A stretch of 64,000 nt of DNA from Trichoplusia ni (taxonomy: Eukaryota; Arthropoda; Insecta; Lepidoptera; Noctuidae): assembly GCF_003590095.1 (NCBI RefSeq), contig NC_039483.1:1860001-1924000 (forward strand), read 5' to 3'. Positions 13,559 to 27,243 of the stretch are shown piece after piece. Below the pieces are notes generated by a model. It saw nothing but the letters and a program-made list of their open reading frames with translations, ran no database searches and was not told the origin of the DNA. Made by a program: the position numbers and the translations under genes. Numbering within the stretch: position 1 is the first letter of the stretch; each line of letters opens with the position of its first letter.

Positions 13559-15759
13559 TATATATATATGTATATTGACTGATTAAATTTGACGAATTTA
13601 AGTAGGATGTTAATCGTACTAATTTGATGGTGAGGTAAACGTAGAGTCGGTTCAAAAAATTCACAGGAATGTAGAGCAGATGCGATTGCTTTTAAAACAT
13701 TAGTAGCTCTCTTAGAAAATGAATTGTCTTGTCGTATACTTGGATGTTACATATTTAGTAAGATGTCAAGATTGGTTTAAATAGTATCTTGATATATCAA
13801 AGTAAATGATTATGACTAAGCAAATTAGGCACGGTTTCATTCACCTTCAGATCGTTTTCTAACCCTAAAAACATTCCAAGATTGGTCTAAAAAAGACAAG
13901 AAATATCGAAAAAAGCCTAAAACAAAAGTTCTCGGAACAGACCTTGTTTTCTAGACAACTTAGCATTGAAACTTTTACCAAACAAACTAACAAAACAACG
14001 ACCCCGTTATTTTAAAATGGCGGAGAAAAGTATCTGTTTTTATAGAGAAACTATTGCACTCTTTTGACTGACTTTGGTTTACAAAATCATCGTCAGGTCA
14101 TTAACGAAGCGCCTTATATGTATAATGTATAAAAATCCGGTAGGCTCAACAAAGAAAAAAAGAAAAAAATAATGTATACCATATGATTTGTTTCAGTTAC
14201 GTTGAAAACAAATAGTTAAGCTCTTAAAACTAAAACGTCGCAATACTAAAACATTCTCACAATAGCACAGCAATCACAGTAATACAGACATAGAAACACA
14301 TTGAGACATTAAACAACGATTAGCACCACATTATATTCCGTCTCGCTTTCCACCTTATAACAGAACGAGATAGAACATCGCGATATAACAATGCATATAA
14401 CATTTGCATGTCGCAATCTATCACTCTACCGCATTTCTTATTTATCAAACATCTCATTACAACAGTACCTAATCAGAGCAAGAAGGTTTTATAATTTTAT
14501 TTTTCTTACATTGCCGGTTATGTAACGCGCTCGCTTACAGATTGCGTAAGGGAGGCAGAGATGGAATGTGTCCAGTCGATCTGTGTCGATACACTGGCGG
14601 ACAAAAGAAAGGAGTAGCGAGGTGGTTTTTTGTTGGTGTTATGTGAAGTAGGCTTTTTGCGAGAAGTATATTAAGGTCGAATTATCACGGTTTCTTTTTA
14701 TTATGTGAATGGGTTGTCGATTGAAGCGTGGTTCCGGAGGTGTAACTATATAGTGTAAGAATTGTTTTGTTTTTTTTTTTTAACAGCTTGTATTTCATTT
14801 ATTTATCATAGTGAGAAACTCTACAATCTAATTTTGAATACATTTTAAGTTTATACTATTTTCGTTTATTAGGTTAAAACTAACGAAATGGATTATGTAA
14901 TATAAGTGGCATTATCTCATATTAACAAATAGATATAAATAAAATATCGTTAGCCTAATATTTTATGTTACCTTTCCTATAATTAGTAAAGATCTGTTTG
15001 ATATTATCGCAGTGTAACAATTTAGATGATAATACTTATTTATCAATGCTGTCCAATACATTATGTAATACTAAATTAATATCCTGACGCTAAATGGCTA
15101 TACATTTATAATGCAAGCGAGTGCTGCAAAGAGAAACTGCGAAGCAAAGTTTTCTTAGAACCTAACCTAACTTTATTTTGTAAACCAAGAGACATAAAGG
15201 GTATCATATACCATGAAATTGAAAATGTTAAGTCAATCTTACTAAAGCTGTATGGCTTTGTTGCCAGCTCAAAAAACACACCACAGAACGCTCCTTGCAT
15301 GTTCCAATTATCACACAACACTACACTTACATACCTACTCCTTTTGAACTTTTCCTCACAATAATAGGTCTGTTTAAACCTCCTATTACAAGCTAATGAT
15401 AGGCCACAAACAGTTACTTAACAAGTAACCCTGTACAGTTGAGCACAATAATTTGAGCGCCAAAACCTATCTCAGCTTAAACTGTGTAATTTATATTGCA
15501 CGGCAGTGTACACGCAAGGCCGATGACGACACGCCTCTTTGTAAAGGAATTTCAACTTTAAAGGTGTGTTATTACAGTTCATTCTTGGTCAGAATAGTAG
15601 GTTTTAAGAGAAATCATATCCTTTAATAGTGTTTAATTAATGAACAGTTTTTGTGACTTAAGAGCTTAAGTAATGAAATGTGAAACTTTAAATGTAGAGA
15701 TATATGGTGACAATGATAACCTTATGAACGGCGGACCTACTTAAGTTACATACAAAAAC
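13559..15759. other. Gene-free stretch
   Basis: AT-rich, no reading frame of interest and no recognised RNA gene. A T-run is at about 14767-14783. Confidence 0.45.
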
Positions 15760-15890
15760 TTAGAAGGAACATCTATGGTCCAGTAAAATGCTTGTTTTAT
15801 GCGAAGATCGATCCAGCGACACGTCGTGCTCAGTGGGTTTGGCGCGGTGACTCATACCACTCGGCTATGAGTGCAGCCCTTTAAGAGTTA
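15760..15890 (-). mobile_element. tRNA-derived SINE, minus copy
   Basis: Reverse copy: AGATCGATCC (inverted B-box region), GCGACACGTCGTGCTCAGTG, and the inverted A-box side ACTCATACCACTCGGCTATG. Confidence 0.6.
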
Positions 15891-15899
15891 CGTAAATTG

Positions 15900-18800
15900 T
15901 AAGGTTCAAATATAATCTCTACTATTGTATAATATATCAACCAGTTAAATGGAGGTGAGGAGGGAGAGGTTCGGCAGGCAGTCGCTGCATGTTAAATACG
16001 GTATTTTAAATCAGCTGGTGCCGTTGAGTGAGTGATTTTTATAAACTGTTGATGAAAATACCCGTGGAATAGACTTGTTGGAATCAATAAACTTGTCTAC
16101 GATAATATTGCACCCTCTCTCATTGTAATATATAAGATAAAATCAGCACTAAAAAAAGGAGAGCTAACATTTTAATTTCACAAATAAAACTGATACCAAC
16201 AAAAGGGTTACTAACCTTATTTCTTAAAAACTAATTAGTATTCTACAATAATATAAGTTTGACGTGCTTAGCCGACCATAGCGATCTCCAAACTCAGATA
16301 AGTGTCCATTACTCCCTGCATTGGTACTTATATTAACAAAGCCATATCCCATAAACGTAGATCTTAGTATTTAAATCAGAGGTCATCGCCTCAAGTCACC
16401 TTATTGATGAATAACCTTAGTACAGTCAGTACAGTCTGGAAAGTTTCGCGGGTCATTCCTCTTCAACTGACTCATGAAACGTTATATGTTATAAAAACAT
16501 TGAGTTTTTATACTAACATGACCGGCGAAATATGTAACTTACTGTTAACGAAATTTGATATTGTATTTTCAATTAGTTGAGGTTAATTTTTTGTGGATGT
16601 GGAAGGCGGAGGAATGAGTGTTGGCGCAACTAGGGAGAGAGGCCTTTGTCAAGCGGTGGACTTCAATAGGCTCAATTGATTGATTGAAGGTTAATTTTTT
16701 TCTTTGATTCGTAGCTAAACTCTGTTATACCAATGACATATAACAGTCCGATTAAGTACACCAGTGTACCAAGTTGTCTCTGTTGCCGTAACGTGAATTG
16801 TAGAGACAAAACGATTATATGAATATCACTAAGTGATGTTTGGGAAACTCTATATGAAATCAATTGATTGATCCGAAAATAAACAACCCAGCTCATACTT
16901 TATCTTCGACACAAAAAGAGGAGTATTATAAGATTGACGTATTTGTCTGTATGCAGCATTATAGCTCCCAGACGGATTAAGCGATTTCAATTCGGTTTAT
17001 TTTGTATTAAAGGTAAATTATGTGCGAATGATCTTTCATTTTCTCTAGCGCACAGTGGACGCTGTGTCCAGCTGCTGAGCAAAGGCCCCAACCAAATACT
17101 TCCACGATTCTCTATTCTGGGCCGCAAGAACCAGCCTGCGCGGTAAGCGTAATCTTACCCATACTGAATGAAATTCGTTTTGTGCCGTTTAAAAGTTGTG
17201 TTTGGTGACATTCTATCATGCTTACTAACAGTCTCACGAAAGAACATCTAAAACCACTTGCAGGGCACAATTTTCTCATTATAATTGAATCTTCCAAGCA
17301 CTTGTATACGAGCTGTGCACTACCAACATACATAGTTATACATTTATTATGTATCGGTATCCGTTGCACAATTGATTAGAAGCAATAAATTACTAACAGA
17401 CCGCAGGTTTGTTCGCGATAGTACTTCGAAACGAACGACTTGCGGTTGGAATACTGTTCAACAGAAATGAATCATTACTGCGGCATACTTTACATGGAAC
17501 TTCAAGTTAGCAGTAAATTGGGGGATAGGCAGAAACGAATTAGGTAATACAAAGACTAATAAGGGGATTTCAAAATTCTGAAAACTCTCTCTAAGGACTG
17601 CCTTTCGTTTTGTGTTTAGATTTGTTGGAGTATTTGCCAGTTTGGGAGCATGGTCCTCATCACGTCACCCAACAAAACAACCTTAAGTACTCTCACATTT
17701 ATAAGTCATTCAGGATATTTTTTATACTCTATTGAACGCTACTTTTTATTTAAGCTTCAATAAAATATTTTTAAAGCAATCTACCTCAGCAGTCATGTAA
17801 CGCGACGGTTATCAAAAGGTGAAAATTTCAATTCTCGAGCTTTAACAGTTCATGAGATACAGTTTGGTAACAAACAAAGAAACAGCAGTGCCTTAGTAAA
17901 TAGGTTCTGTTTTTACCCTTTGGGTGTGGAAAATCGTAGGATACAATGAAAGAGCCTTTAAGATCTTTTGACCTCTACTCTCAAGTAAATCAAGTTTCTC
18001 ATAAAAATCTGATCATATAACGTGAGATAGGTTCAAGACAGTCACGTTTTTGTCCATGTGAGAAAAATATTTTCAATCCTAATCAAATATTAATGGCCCC
18101 ACACAAGAGTTCTTCAAAAGTCAATGAACTTTGCTTAGGCTTAAATTAGACAAAGTTATATTACGTTATAATTCAAAGAGCTATATTTCAATTTATGTCA
18201 GATAGAAGAAATTAACATAAAACTTGTTCTTTATTCGCGATAAAGCGATTTCCGACAGAAGAGATAAAAAAAATCTCAAAAGTAAACATTTCGGAGAGCA
18301 CTATAAAACAGACTATTTTTTTTTAATTCCATAGAATTTTTATTTCACTATATTAACATTCAATAAACAATATATTTGCTCACTTCCTTGTATTTTTAAT
18401 TATCCCTTAGATACTTATAATTACATATGTCTATACAAGGAATATAGTACATAATTAGAGCAGTTTTAATATATAATGTATGTTCAGCATATCTAGGAAA
18501 CTAAGTTAGCTAATAAGTTAACTATAAGTTATCATTAAACTCTTAACAACACCAGTCGGCAGTTAATAATGTATGGATAATGGAATTTTCCTAACGATGT
18601 TTTATTTTAGAATTGTGATGTGTTGACGTGAAGATTTTTTTCTTTTTATACATAAAAGGTCCTTGAATATAAATTACTTAATTAGGTTTGTATGAACTTC
18701 AAAACTATTGAAGACATCTTTTTTTACGATGTTTAAATATCAAAATAAAAGCAGCGAATACTAAGATATTTAATCGAATCAATAAATTATTGGTATCGGA

Positions 18801-20080
18801 CATAGTCCTCGCAAACTAACACCCGGAAATGTGATGGAAACATCAAAAATCAAATGTGGTCAATATTTCGTCAAAAGACGTTTCAAAACACCATGTGCAT
18901 AACAACATGTGCGCAGACGCACATTACCGGCCATCAAAACGTAATGCACAATAAAACACACATTAATATTAGTTTCCGAGCCTTTGACCATTATAACTCA
19001 CGTAAAATCCTTTACATAACAGAAAAACGCGATTCCATAAACAATCGCAATGTCTAAAATTATTCATAAAATATTTTAATGAGTACTTATGTTTTCGGTG
19101 TTACGAAATAAATATAGGCATTAAATTGTTCCTATTTAAGATGTGCTTGCAACATACGTTTTGTTGTTAATTTCGGTGGTTCTTAATTATGATGGAATAC
19201 TTTCACTCGCGATAACCATGTAATGAGGTTTCGATGCGAGAGGAAATCATTTTAAGATCAGTTGTTAAGAGCAAATGTTATTAAGATGTTTGAAAGGCCG
19301 AGATTTGACGTAAATATAACCCTCCTTCTGAAGCAGTGGGGTAAAGAAAATGTTTGCTCGTTTGTCAACTACACTTTTAATTAATTATTAATAATATTGT
19401 GTGGATATTTTGGTTGTATTTTCTTTTAAAGCGAGAGTTTCTGACTAAAAAACATGAGTTATTGTCCTCTATTTGTATTACAATGCATTCAAGTTGAAGC
19501 TAGTTTGTGGTATATAAATTAATATTATCTAGATGAAACCTCCTTTAATACTACAACTAGTTCCACATACACAATTTTAGTCATTCAAAATACTTTAAGG
19601 AGCCTCAGTATCCTCTATAGCAGAACCTCCACTTGATCGTTATGAACAATTATGTGAATTATTTAATCATTTACCTCTTGAATATGGTTTTCTCTTTCTA
19701 ATCTTAATCTATCATTAAATCAATTATTTTATTAAAAATAAACAGACTTCTAGAAACGTTAAACACAGAGCTAGTCACTCTAAGAACGCGGTTCCAAAAT
19801 GTAATTTTCATGAAGAAGAACCGGTTAGCAACTTCATAGATTACTTAGGAGAAGAGTGTTTTACCTAACGAAACGTTAGTATCTCAATATCTTAACCTGC
19901 AATGTCTAGAACTTGTTATGTGTAGGATGTAGACCGTGAACGGACGAGGAAAGTGTTAAAATCATTAAATGTATTGCGGAATTCGTCTTTACAGACTTTT
20001 GCAACTTAAAGTCATATGACCACTTACATGGGTAGTCTGTTACAATGGTAGGAACTGTGAAGTATTTGACCGTTTATTTA
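15900..20080. other. Gene-free stretch with a LINE tail
   Basis: No gene recognised. A LINE tail copy is at 16600-16690 (plus). Sequence at 17045-17150 resembles the 3' part of another non-LTR element (GCAAAGGCCCC). The NRF-1-like TGCGCAGACGCA recurs at 18910-18921. Confidence 0.45.
16600..16690 (+). mobile_element. LINE 3' tail fragment
   Basis: GTGGAAGGCGGAGGA, TGGCGCAACTAGGGA, GGCCTTTGTCAAGC, then TTGATTGATTG. It is the same family as the tail at 8.7 kb. Confidence 0.55.
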
Positions 20081-20082
20081 GT

Positions 20083-20230
20083 ACAAGCGGTCGTCCGCGG
20101 CCCCGCCTGTATCGCTGTAAAGTATGGGCCTGTTTTTTTTCGAGTAGTACAACAACGTTTCACGATGATTAGTTAAGTATTTTTCGCGTGGAAGCGAGAC
20201 AAACAAACATACATTCATAATATTAGTAGC
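20083..20230 (-). mobile_element. CTAG-type repeat, partial
   Basis: CGTCCGCGGCCCCGCCTGTA at the left and CATTCATAATATTAGTAG at the right resemble the ends of the neighbouring copy at 20621-20828; the CTAG terminus is lost. Confidence 0.4.
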
Positions 20231-20620
20231 GATAACAATATAGTCGTGTTTTTGATAGTATAGTGTATAGAAGCTATTCAAATATTAGTTATTTTACAAC
20301 GATTTTAGCAATTTTGGATCGATCTTCAGAACTTGGTGACCAACGTCCATCTTTCATGGTCAACCTTACTAAGTATTTATTGACCGCAAACTCTTTGGTC
20401 ATGAAAAATTGCAAAGTTTTGCGGTATTACCGTATTAAGTTACGCATAATCTTAGCAAGAATCCGTCGCTTGGGTCAATCTTGTCACATCTGTCGTAGTA
20501 TTTTACTAAATGACGTTTATAAACCACTCAAGATGTGGTACATTAATATACATTGCTCTTTAGAGATTGAAAAATAAATTAAAGTGACAAAGTACATAAT
20601 ATTGTGTTACATATAAAAAT

Positions 20621-20828
20621 AACTAGCTGTTGCCTGTGGGCCCGCTCGCTTTGAATCGAAAATGATTACAGAGAGCATAAAATCGTAAAAAAGGCTATGC
20701 CTCCTCTGTTAATCCAGGTTATAAACTATCAGTCTACCAAGTTGCGTGTAAATCCGACCAGTGGTTTTTGCGTGAAAGAAGAACAAACGTCCATACATAC
20801 ACACATTCGCGTTTATAATATTAGTAGG
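20621..20828 (-). mobile_element. CTAG-ended short repeat, Helitron-like
   Basis: Begins AACTAGCTGTTGCC, contains CCGACCAGTGGTTTTTGCGT, and ends GTTTATAATATTAGTAGG. It is about 208 bp and noncoding. The interior differs from the 13.3-kb copy, so it is a sister subfamily. Confidence 0.5.
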
Positions 20829-23544
20829 TATTAATTTTGGTCAAGATTCGATATTTTTATTACTCGGTTTTACATTTCTCGAGTCTTTCATCGTATTGAA
20901 GTGCGCGACTGCACAAGTGATCATGTGTAGTATAATATTCACAATATAAGTATTAGCTATTGTTTCAAACTCCAAGCACCTGCCTAGTAGGGTTAGTCAG
21001 GGCTATTGAAATGTGACAAATGAACAACTAATTATCGTCTCTGAATGAATGTGTCGAATGTTCCGTACGAAAATCGTAAACCGGGCTTTTGTGCGACTGT
21101 ATTTTTAAGTTACTTAAGTATTTAGAAAACTTAATTTATCTGCTTGAAAATTATGATTTATGAAGTCATGGTTTTAGTGCTTCCAAAAAGGTGAATCGAA
21201 AGTTACTTTGCATTTAAATTTGTTTCAAGTTTTTTTTAAATATATTGAGTCATACCTGGACTTCTTAACAGCAAGAAATGTGAAAAAATCTAAAATTTTC
21301 CTTCATTCAATCACCAACATTATCAATACAATAAAACTGTAATTACGCCACAAACAATTAGTGTTCGTGAGTAATCGATTTAGAAATTAATCGTTTACAA
21401 CAAAACATCTGCGATTATGAGCCTCAGTTCATGTTTAACAATCGATGACAATCGTAGTGAATCGATAGATTTCGCAGCAGCCGCAACGATTATTACATAA
21501 TCTGATTCATCAGCTGTCATAACCGTTAAGAAACATGCGTATATAACAGAGCATATTTCTACATCTCGGTTTCATATAAAGTGGTGCTAATGCAAATACT
21601 TGAGAAAATACCATTTCTGGGTCAAGTCGAAAGTTTCCGAACGACATCGGAGTTGACCGAAGTTTTCGCAACGCGAATATTATGCTGTTTGCTTAAAATC
21701 TGGTCAAATTATAAAACAGACAAATTGAGGTCACCGAACAAATAACTGCCCTACCTAACACTCCCGAGGAGGATGTCAGCCTTCAGTAGTATAATTAAAC
21801 ATTAATCAAATCATGTTAATTATGATTCTAATCACGTCACTTAATATTTAAAAACTTACGTTATAAGCATCTTGGTGGCCTTTGGTCAGCTTCCTTGTAT
21901 CATGTACTCAATTCACAGCACAATACACAGAAACATACACCAAAATAACAAATATATTATTAATAAAATGTAAAAACACTCACACACACACGTAACGCGG
22001 AATTTGCGTAAAGGTTTACGAAACTTTCTAATCCGTGGCGCGAATTTTGCGGCGCGAGTGGACGGAGACGTGTGATGTGCGGCGCGCTCAATCGCTGACT
22101 GGCGCGTTCCGTTTTCGACTCGCAGGCCGCGGAGCGTTTTTTTTTTTAAACCGGCTCCCACAGACTATAAAACTGTCTTACGGCCAGTACGGCGTGTCAA
22201 GCAAGAAGGTATGACGCAAGTAGTTTCGGCAACACTGGTTTTTTTTTTTCGTTGCCCCAATCGGCACACACACATACATTTATAATGACTAACTTTATTC
22301 GCTTGGTTCGCTCCTGAGGCTAATTTCGTATATTAATCAGACTGAAAGCCTTCGACTCACGCGCAGTGAATAGTTTAAGATCGGGCGACATTTTGCGTGA
22401 ACGCTGACGACATGCGATAACCTCCGATAGTCATAGATCAGAATCGAATCGATTAAGTCGATTGATAGTGATGGAGTCTAATCGGGACATGCGTGTCGAG
22501 GCACGCGTATGGACGAGTTGTAGTGAAAGTATTATAAACACTGTAATTAATATCTAGACCGGCAGGTGGCTGGGCTCGCCGAAATACATGCCCAACTAGG
22601 AAGGAACATAATGGATGACCTCAATTTGCGACCAGTGGAATAGAAATCGAAAGGAGTTTATCATTCAACAATTACGTTATGAAGGGTACTCCATAGATGA
22701 TTCATGGGTATTTTTTAAAGATCAGATCTCTATGCTTTCAGCACAGAGATCAGATCAGCGGTATCATTTTTTTTATCACTCAAATGCAGCATCGACACAT
22801 CCAATTCTAAATTTAAAGACCCGATTTTTATATTGACATAACGGGGCGGCAGATGGAGCCGGAAGGATTTTCGAGTAATTTTCCTTTACATATAAATTAA
22901 ATTATAAAATAAATATTTTAGAAAACTGCATTAGTCACAGCTGTGTTTTTCCTTATTATGCTGATTACAAGTTACCGAGACTTGAGGTGGAACTGAGTTT
23001 ATAAAACTTGTGCATAATTATGCCATTGACGTAAACCTTTGTGTTATTAACCCTTGTAACTGCATCATATTAATAGCCTTTGGAGTTTAAGACATTTTAA
23101 TTACTTATGATTGCAAACGAGCATATTTCCTACCTAAACACAGCCAAATTTAATGAGTTTCTATTGCATTATTGGATGGCAAAATAGGCTTTTGATATGT
23201 TGTTTAAAACCCCCGGATGTAAATACTTTCATCGAGCCAAAAAAGAAAAATGACTACACCTATTTTCATAGTTATCTAAAAACACTCACACATAATACAC
23301 CTTTAATAACCAAAAAAGTTCGGGAGCTATGATGCCACAAGGTGACGGACACGTAAAACGTATAACACCCCTCTTTTTGGGTCGGAGGTAAAAAAACGTA
23401 TTTCAGATTGTGTTACCGGAGTTCAATTGTTGCCTCTACGGTTGATGGAGGAAACGATGGCGAGATGGCATCGTTCTCTTATTGGTGTTGCCATAATAAG
23501 TGTTTTGGACATAATAGTCTAGGATGAATTGGAGGAGATTTATT
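20829..23544. other. Gene-free stretch with GC-rich promoter-like block
   Basis: No gene recognised. 22000-22150 is sharply GC-rich in AT-rich DNA, with CGCCAGTCAGCG on the minus strand as a possible initiator and a possible minus donor (GTGAGT) at about 21970 after a GT run. It could be a minus-strand promoter plus noncoding exon, but splice evidence is weak. Confidence 0.35.
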
Positions 23545-23764
23545 ACTAGCTGCTGCCCGTGACTTCGTCCACTTGGTTAGAATTTTCCCCGTTTTTTCCA
23601 TCCATTGTATCTTCGCTCCTATTCGTCGCAGCGTGATGTTATATAGCCCGTGTCCGTGATAAATGGTCAATTCAAAACAAAAATATTTTTTCAAATCGAA
23701 CCAGTATTTCCCGAGATTAGCGCGTTCAAACAAACAAACTCTTCAGCTTTATATATTAGTATAG
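23545..23764 (-). mobile_element. CTAG-ended short repeat, Helitron-like
   Basis: ACTAGCTGCTGCCC, GACTTCGTCC, TGTATCTTCGCTCC and AACTCTTCAGCTTTATATAT in the same order as the copy at 13.3 kb, with internal deletions. Confidence 0.6.
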
Positions 23765-24777
23765 AAGTATAGAAGTAATTGTTCAGCATTGGAAGATTTT
23801 TGCCTTGCAGGACCAAGACTTTTTTCTACATATTTCAATTATTTTGAGCCACCAAAAGTGATGATATATGTAATTCCGAGTATATGAATACTTTATGAGA
23901 AAAAATATCACGTTTTATAGATTTATATATGTCTTTTCGCTTTTTATTTAAATATAATATTTACTTGTCTGTGGTTTGTAGCCATAAATAAACACACATA
24001 CAACACAATTTATTATCCATAAAATAAGATAAATTCCATGTTTAATTTATTCATAACATGAACGTCAATAGTTTTTTAGGTTTAACGTAACATAGTCATA
24101 GACAAGTAATAAATAGAAGTGCCATTAATTTAAATCAATTAATAATATAAACAAAAACCTCGACTTGTTTTTGCTATAGTGATCTAAGTTATAAGATTAA
24201 TATTGAATTTATAATGGAGATGTTCTTTAAAATTATTTATAAAAAGTTTCTAGATAAGGAAGACTTGATTTTGATATGAGTTTTATTTTTGTTTATTCCA
24301 CATATATATGCAAACATGTATCAGGGAAAAAATACTGTAAATTAAATGTAAGGATCAAATTAATGATTCAAAATATTATTAACATAGGTATTAAAACCAC
24401 GAAAAATTGAGAAACATGGTGGTATTTTTCAGTTTTTAAGTTAAGTAAAAACTAGCCTTTACAGCACACTGTAACATACATATTACATTCATATGTATTA
24501 TTATCCTTAAAAATCACATTCTAAATGCAATGAAACGCACGCAATTAATACAAACCGCGGCCCATCTGCCCAGTGACCGCGACACGCGTTGCTTCACCGC
24601 GTGATTCACAACCGCTCACTGCCACCGCGACAGTTCTTCATAACCTTCGGATTTTCCTTAACGGGTAAGCAGAAAGCGAGCTACTGTTAGTGTTGAAGCA
24701 ACTTGTAACTGTGTGTACTTGTATCATGTACGATAAATTGAGTATATAAGATCAAAAACTAGGAGCCCAGCCTCAGT

Positions 24778-24975
24778 AAAACACAGGTTAAGCTACGCTT
24801 GATACGGCGGTCGGTGGATGGGTGACCATCTACGTCATAACATATAAGTACGTTAAATTGTGGGTCCCGGCTATTATTTAGAAAGTCTGACTAAGGAGTA
24901 TCATATTGCCCAGCTAACTGGGTTGAGGAGGTCAGATCAGGCAGTCCGCTTAGATTGTAAGCTAACCCCAACATA
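24778..24975 (+). mobile_element. 5S rRNA-derived SINE, degraded copy
   Basis: Head: AGGTTAAGCTACGCTTGA, then GGATGGGTGACCATC, matching the 5S internal promoter. Body: TTAAATTGTGGGTCCCGGCT, GCCCAGCTAACTGGGTTGAG and GAGGTCAG, then CTAACCCCAACAT. The interior is shortened compared with the complete copy at 60.7 kb. No target duplication seen. Confidence 0.75.
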
Positions 24976-26147
24976 TTTTAACGAAAAGGATGATGCTCAT
25001 CAAATTAAAATACGATAGAAACCGAAAACATTTCCATGAATTTGTTAATCTTTCAAAAAGCTAAATTTTATCATCGTCTATTGCCTATCCTACATATCAA
25101 GAAAATATGCTTAAAATCTACAATATAGAGTAATTACTAATTGGCGTGTTTTTAAGCACAAAGGCCTACTCCAGCGTTTTCCATTTTTCTCTTGTCTTTG
25201 AAAACCCGTACACGTATTATACGCGTATGCAAATATTTTCACAATTCCCACGTAAATTATGATAACCCGCGGTTTTACCAGGAAGTACTTCTAAGTTATT
25301 TTTAGTATTTACATATTCATTAGACCCTTTTATGATTTACTATTTCCATGACGTCACGAACTTCAGAGCGAACATAAAACTCGGGAAATACGCCCGAGTC
25401 CATAAAACGTCAAGATTTGTATCGAAAAAAATTATGATTACTAATATTTTTAGAAATTGACCAACGACTTTATGGACGCAAAAGAAGAAACCAATTTATT
25501 TGCATAGAGTTTAATATTTAACAAAACAAATTATATACTAAAATCTGGTCAAGTAGTCGGACTCGGACAAAAGGTTCCGTACAAAAATGCAATATACATT
25601 AAATAAGCTAGTGCAAATCCATCAAATTTATGACCATAAAGACAGACATAACCTCTATATTCACTTTATAATTTTTTGTTGAAGCATTAACAGAAATGCT
25701 TATGTGAAAATTTAAGGCTATCAAGGTTCACAAATGCTACTGGTAGCACATATTACTTTTTTTATTTCTTTAGCTTTAGAACCAGCCGTGTCGCCAATCC
25801 GACTCGCACTTGACCGTTGGTTAGATTCCTTTTTTCGTACGATATTACAAAAGTAAAACGCCCAGTAGCACAAACTGCTCACGTGTCTTAGCGAAAGCTT
25901 TTGGCAATGGAATTGCTCAGTATAAACACTCCACCTCAAATAAAACAGGCGTAACTTGTCCACAACACATTAACCTAATCTATTATAACAGAACCAGTTT
26001 TAATAATAGGAAGGTAGAGCTAGCAAAAATGTTGTACTATAACACAGATTAAGAGATAGGAACTATGAGTTATATCATTGCGATGTTTTCACGGTTTTCT
26101 GCTGTTGCCATATCTCAAATTCTCAAATTAGATGTATAAGTTTTAAT

Positions 26148-26285
26148 TGCATGGATAGGCGACTGATAAAGATCACCACGCCAAACAAACACCACATCGT
26201 AAGATTGACGCATGTGTGTGATCCACGAATGCTTATTTTGAGTCTGCGTGTATTTGTGCATGTGACTTACTGCTTGTTTTCTACG
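26148..26285 (+). mobile_element. tRNA-derived SINE, decayed copy
   Basis: A-box-like GCATGGATAGGCGACTGATA, ATCACCACGCCAAAC, a degraded B-box, then the body GATCCACGAATGCTTATTTT and TGTGCATGTGACTTA. Confidence 0.5.
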
Positions 26286-26341
26286 TTAAATTTAGTTTGG
26301 TAGTTAGGTTTGGTAAGTTAGGTAAACCTACCTAGGGTTTG

Positions 26342-26446
26342 ACGAAAAATAATCCCGCCCCTAACTAATTAAGCACTAGAATGGGCGATGAACACTACTG
26401 GCTGAAAGAAGCACTCATCGTTTCTGCAACATTCAAAGCAAACAAT
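26342..26446 (+). repeat. 105-bp direct repeat, copy 1
   Basis: About 95% identical (5 differences) to 26631-26735. The shared block starts ACGAAAAATAAT and ends AAAGCAAACAAT. The copies are 289 bp apart start to start. No coding potential. Confidence 0.85.
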
Positions 26447-26630
26447 GTAGCGAAATAGCTTTATACATCCTTTAGAACAGTAACTCATCAAAATATTTTT
26501 ATAGCCCTTCGAAACAGTGTACGACTATGTAACACCAATAAATTGTAAAGTACAATCGGTAACGAAATTCCTCGTCGCTCCAATGTATGAACATTATTTT
26601 TAGTTTCGATAATTCTCACGAAAACGAAAC

Positions 26631-26735
26631 ACGAAAAATAATGCCGCCCCTAACTAATTAAGCACTAGAATGGGCGATGAACACTACTGGCTGAAACAAG
26701 CACACATAGTTTTTGCAACATTCAAAGCAAACAAT
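26631..26735 (+). repeat. 105-bp direct repeat, copy 2
   Basis: Second copy of the block at 26342-26446; equal length, five substitutions, no gaps. Flanks on both sides differ. Confidence 0.85.
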
Positions 26736-27067
26736 CATCTGTCATCTTCATAAATTGACGTCAACAAATGTAGAATTGTCACATCTTAGACATGAGTGGA
26801 CCCCTACGCCCAAAACACTTTCGTTTCATTTCTAAAGATGTCCCTAAGATGAGGTGGTTTGCTTGCAATACATTGCTGCAAGTCGCCTTTGCGGTCAGAA
26901 AATGAAATAATCTTATTTCAAATAGTTCTCAAACAACTTGCAGCATATAATCACGTTCAGATATTTAAAAAGAGTTTGCATGCAAAGGATTGACATTTGG
27001 ATATGTTGAAGAGTGAGAAGCTGCTATACGCCGTGTAATATGCTATCTTACTTCCTCTCCTCCAGTC

Positions 27068-27243
27068 CAGTGCCGTATCCATAAGGCACTTTAGGCCAGT
27101 GCCCACTATGGGCAGGGGCCCAGCACTCACGATTAAAAAATGAAAAAAGAATGGGGATTGTAAAATTATGTTGCTGTGGTATGAAAAAGGGGGGCCCGAA
27201 ACGAACTGTGCCTAGGGGCCGCAAGATGGTTAATCCAGCCCTG
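27068..27243. mobile_element. hAT-type MITE with perfect 8-bp target duplication
   Basis: Ends CAGTGCCGTATCC and, inverted, CAGGGCTGGATTAACC; the interior is G- and C-rich with runs of GGGGCCC. Flanked by perfect CTCCAGTC copies at 27060-27067 and 27244-27251. An 8-bp duplication and CAG-starting ends are hallmarks of hAT elements. It is 176 bp and noncoding. Confidence 0.8.
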
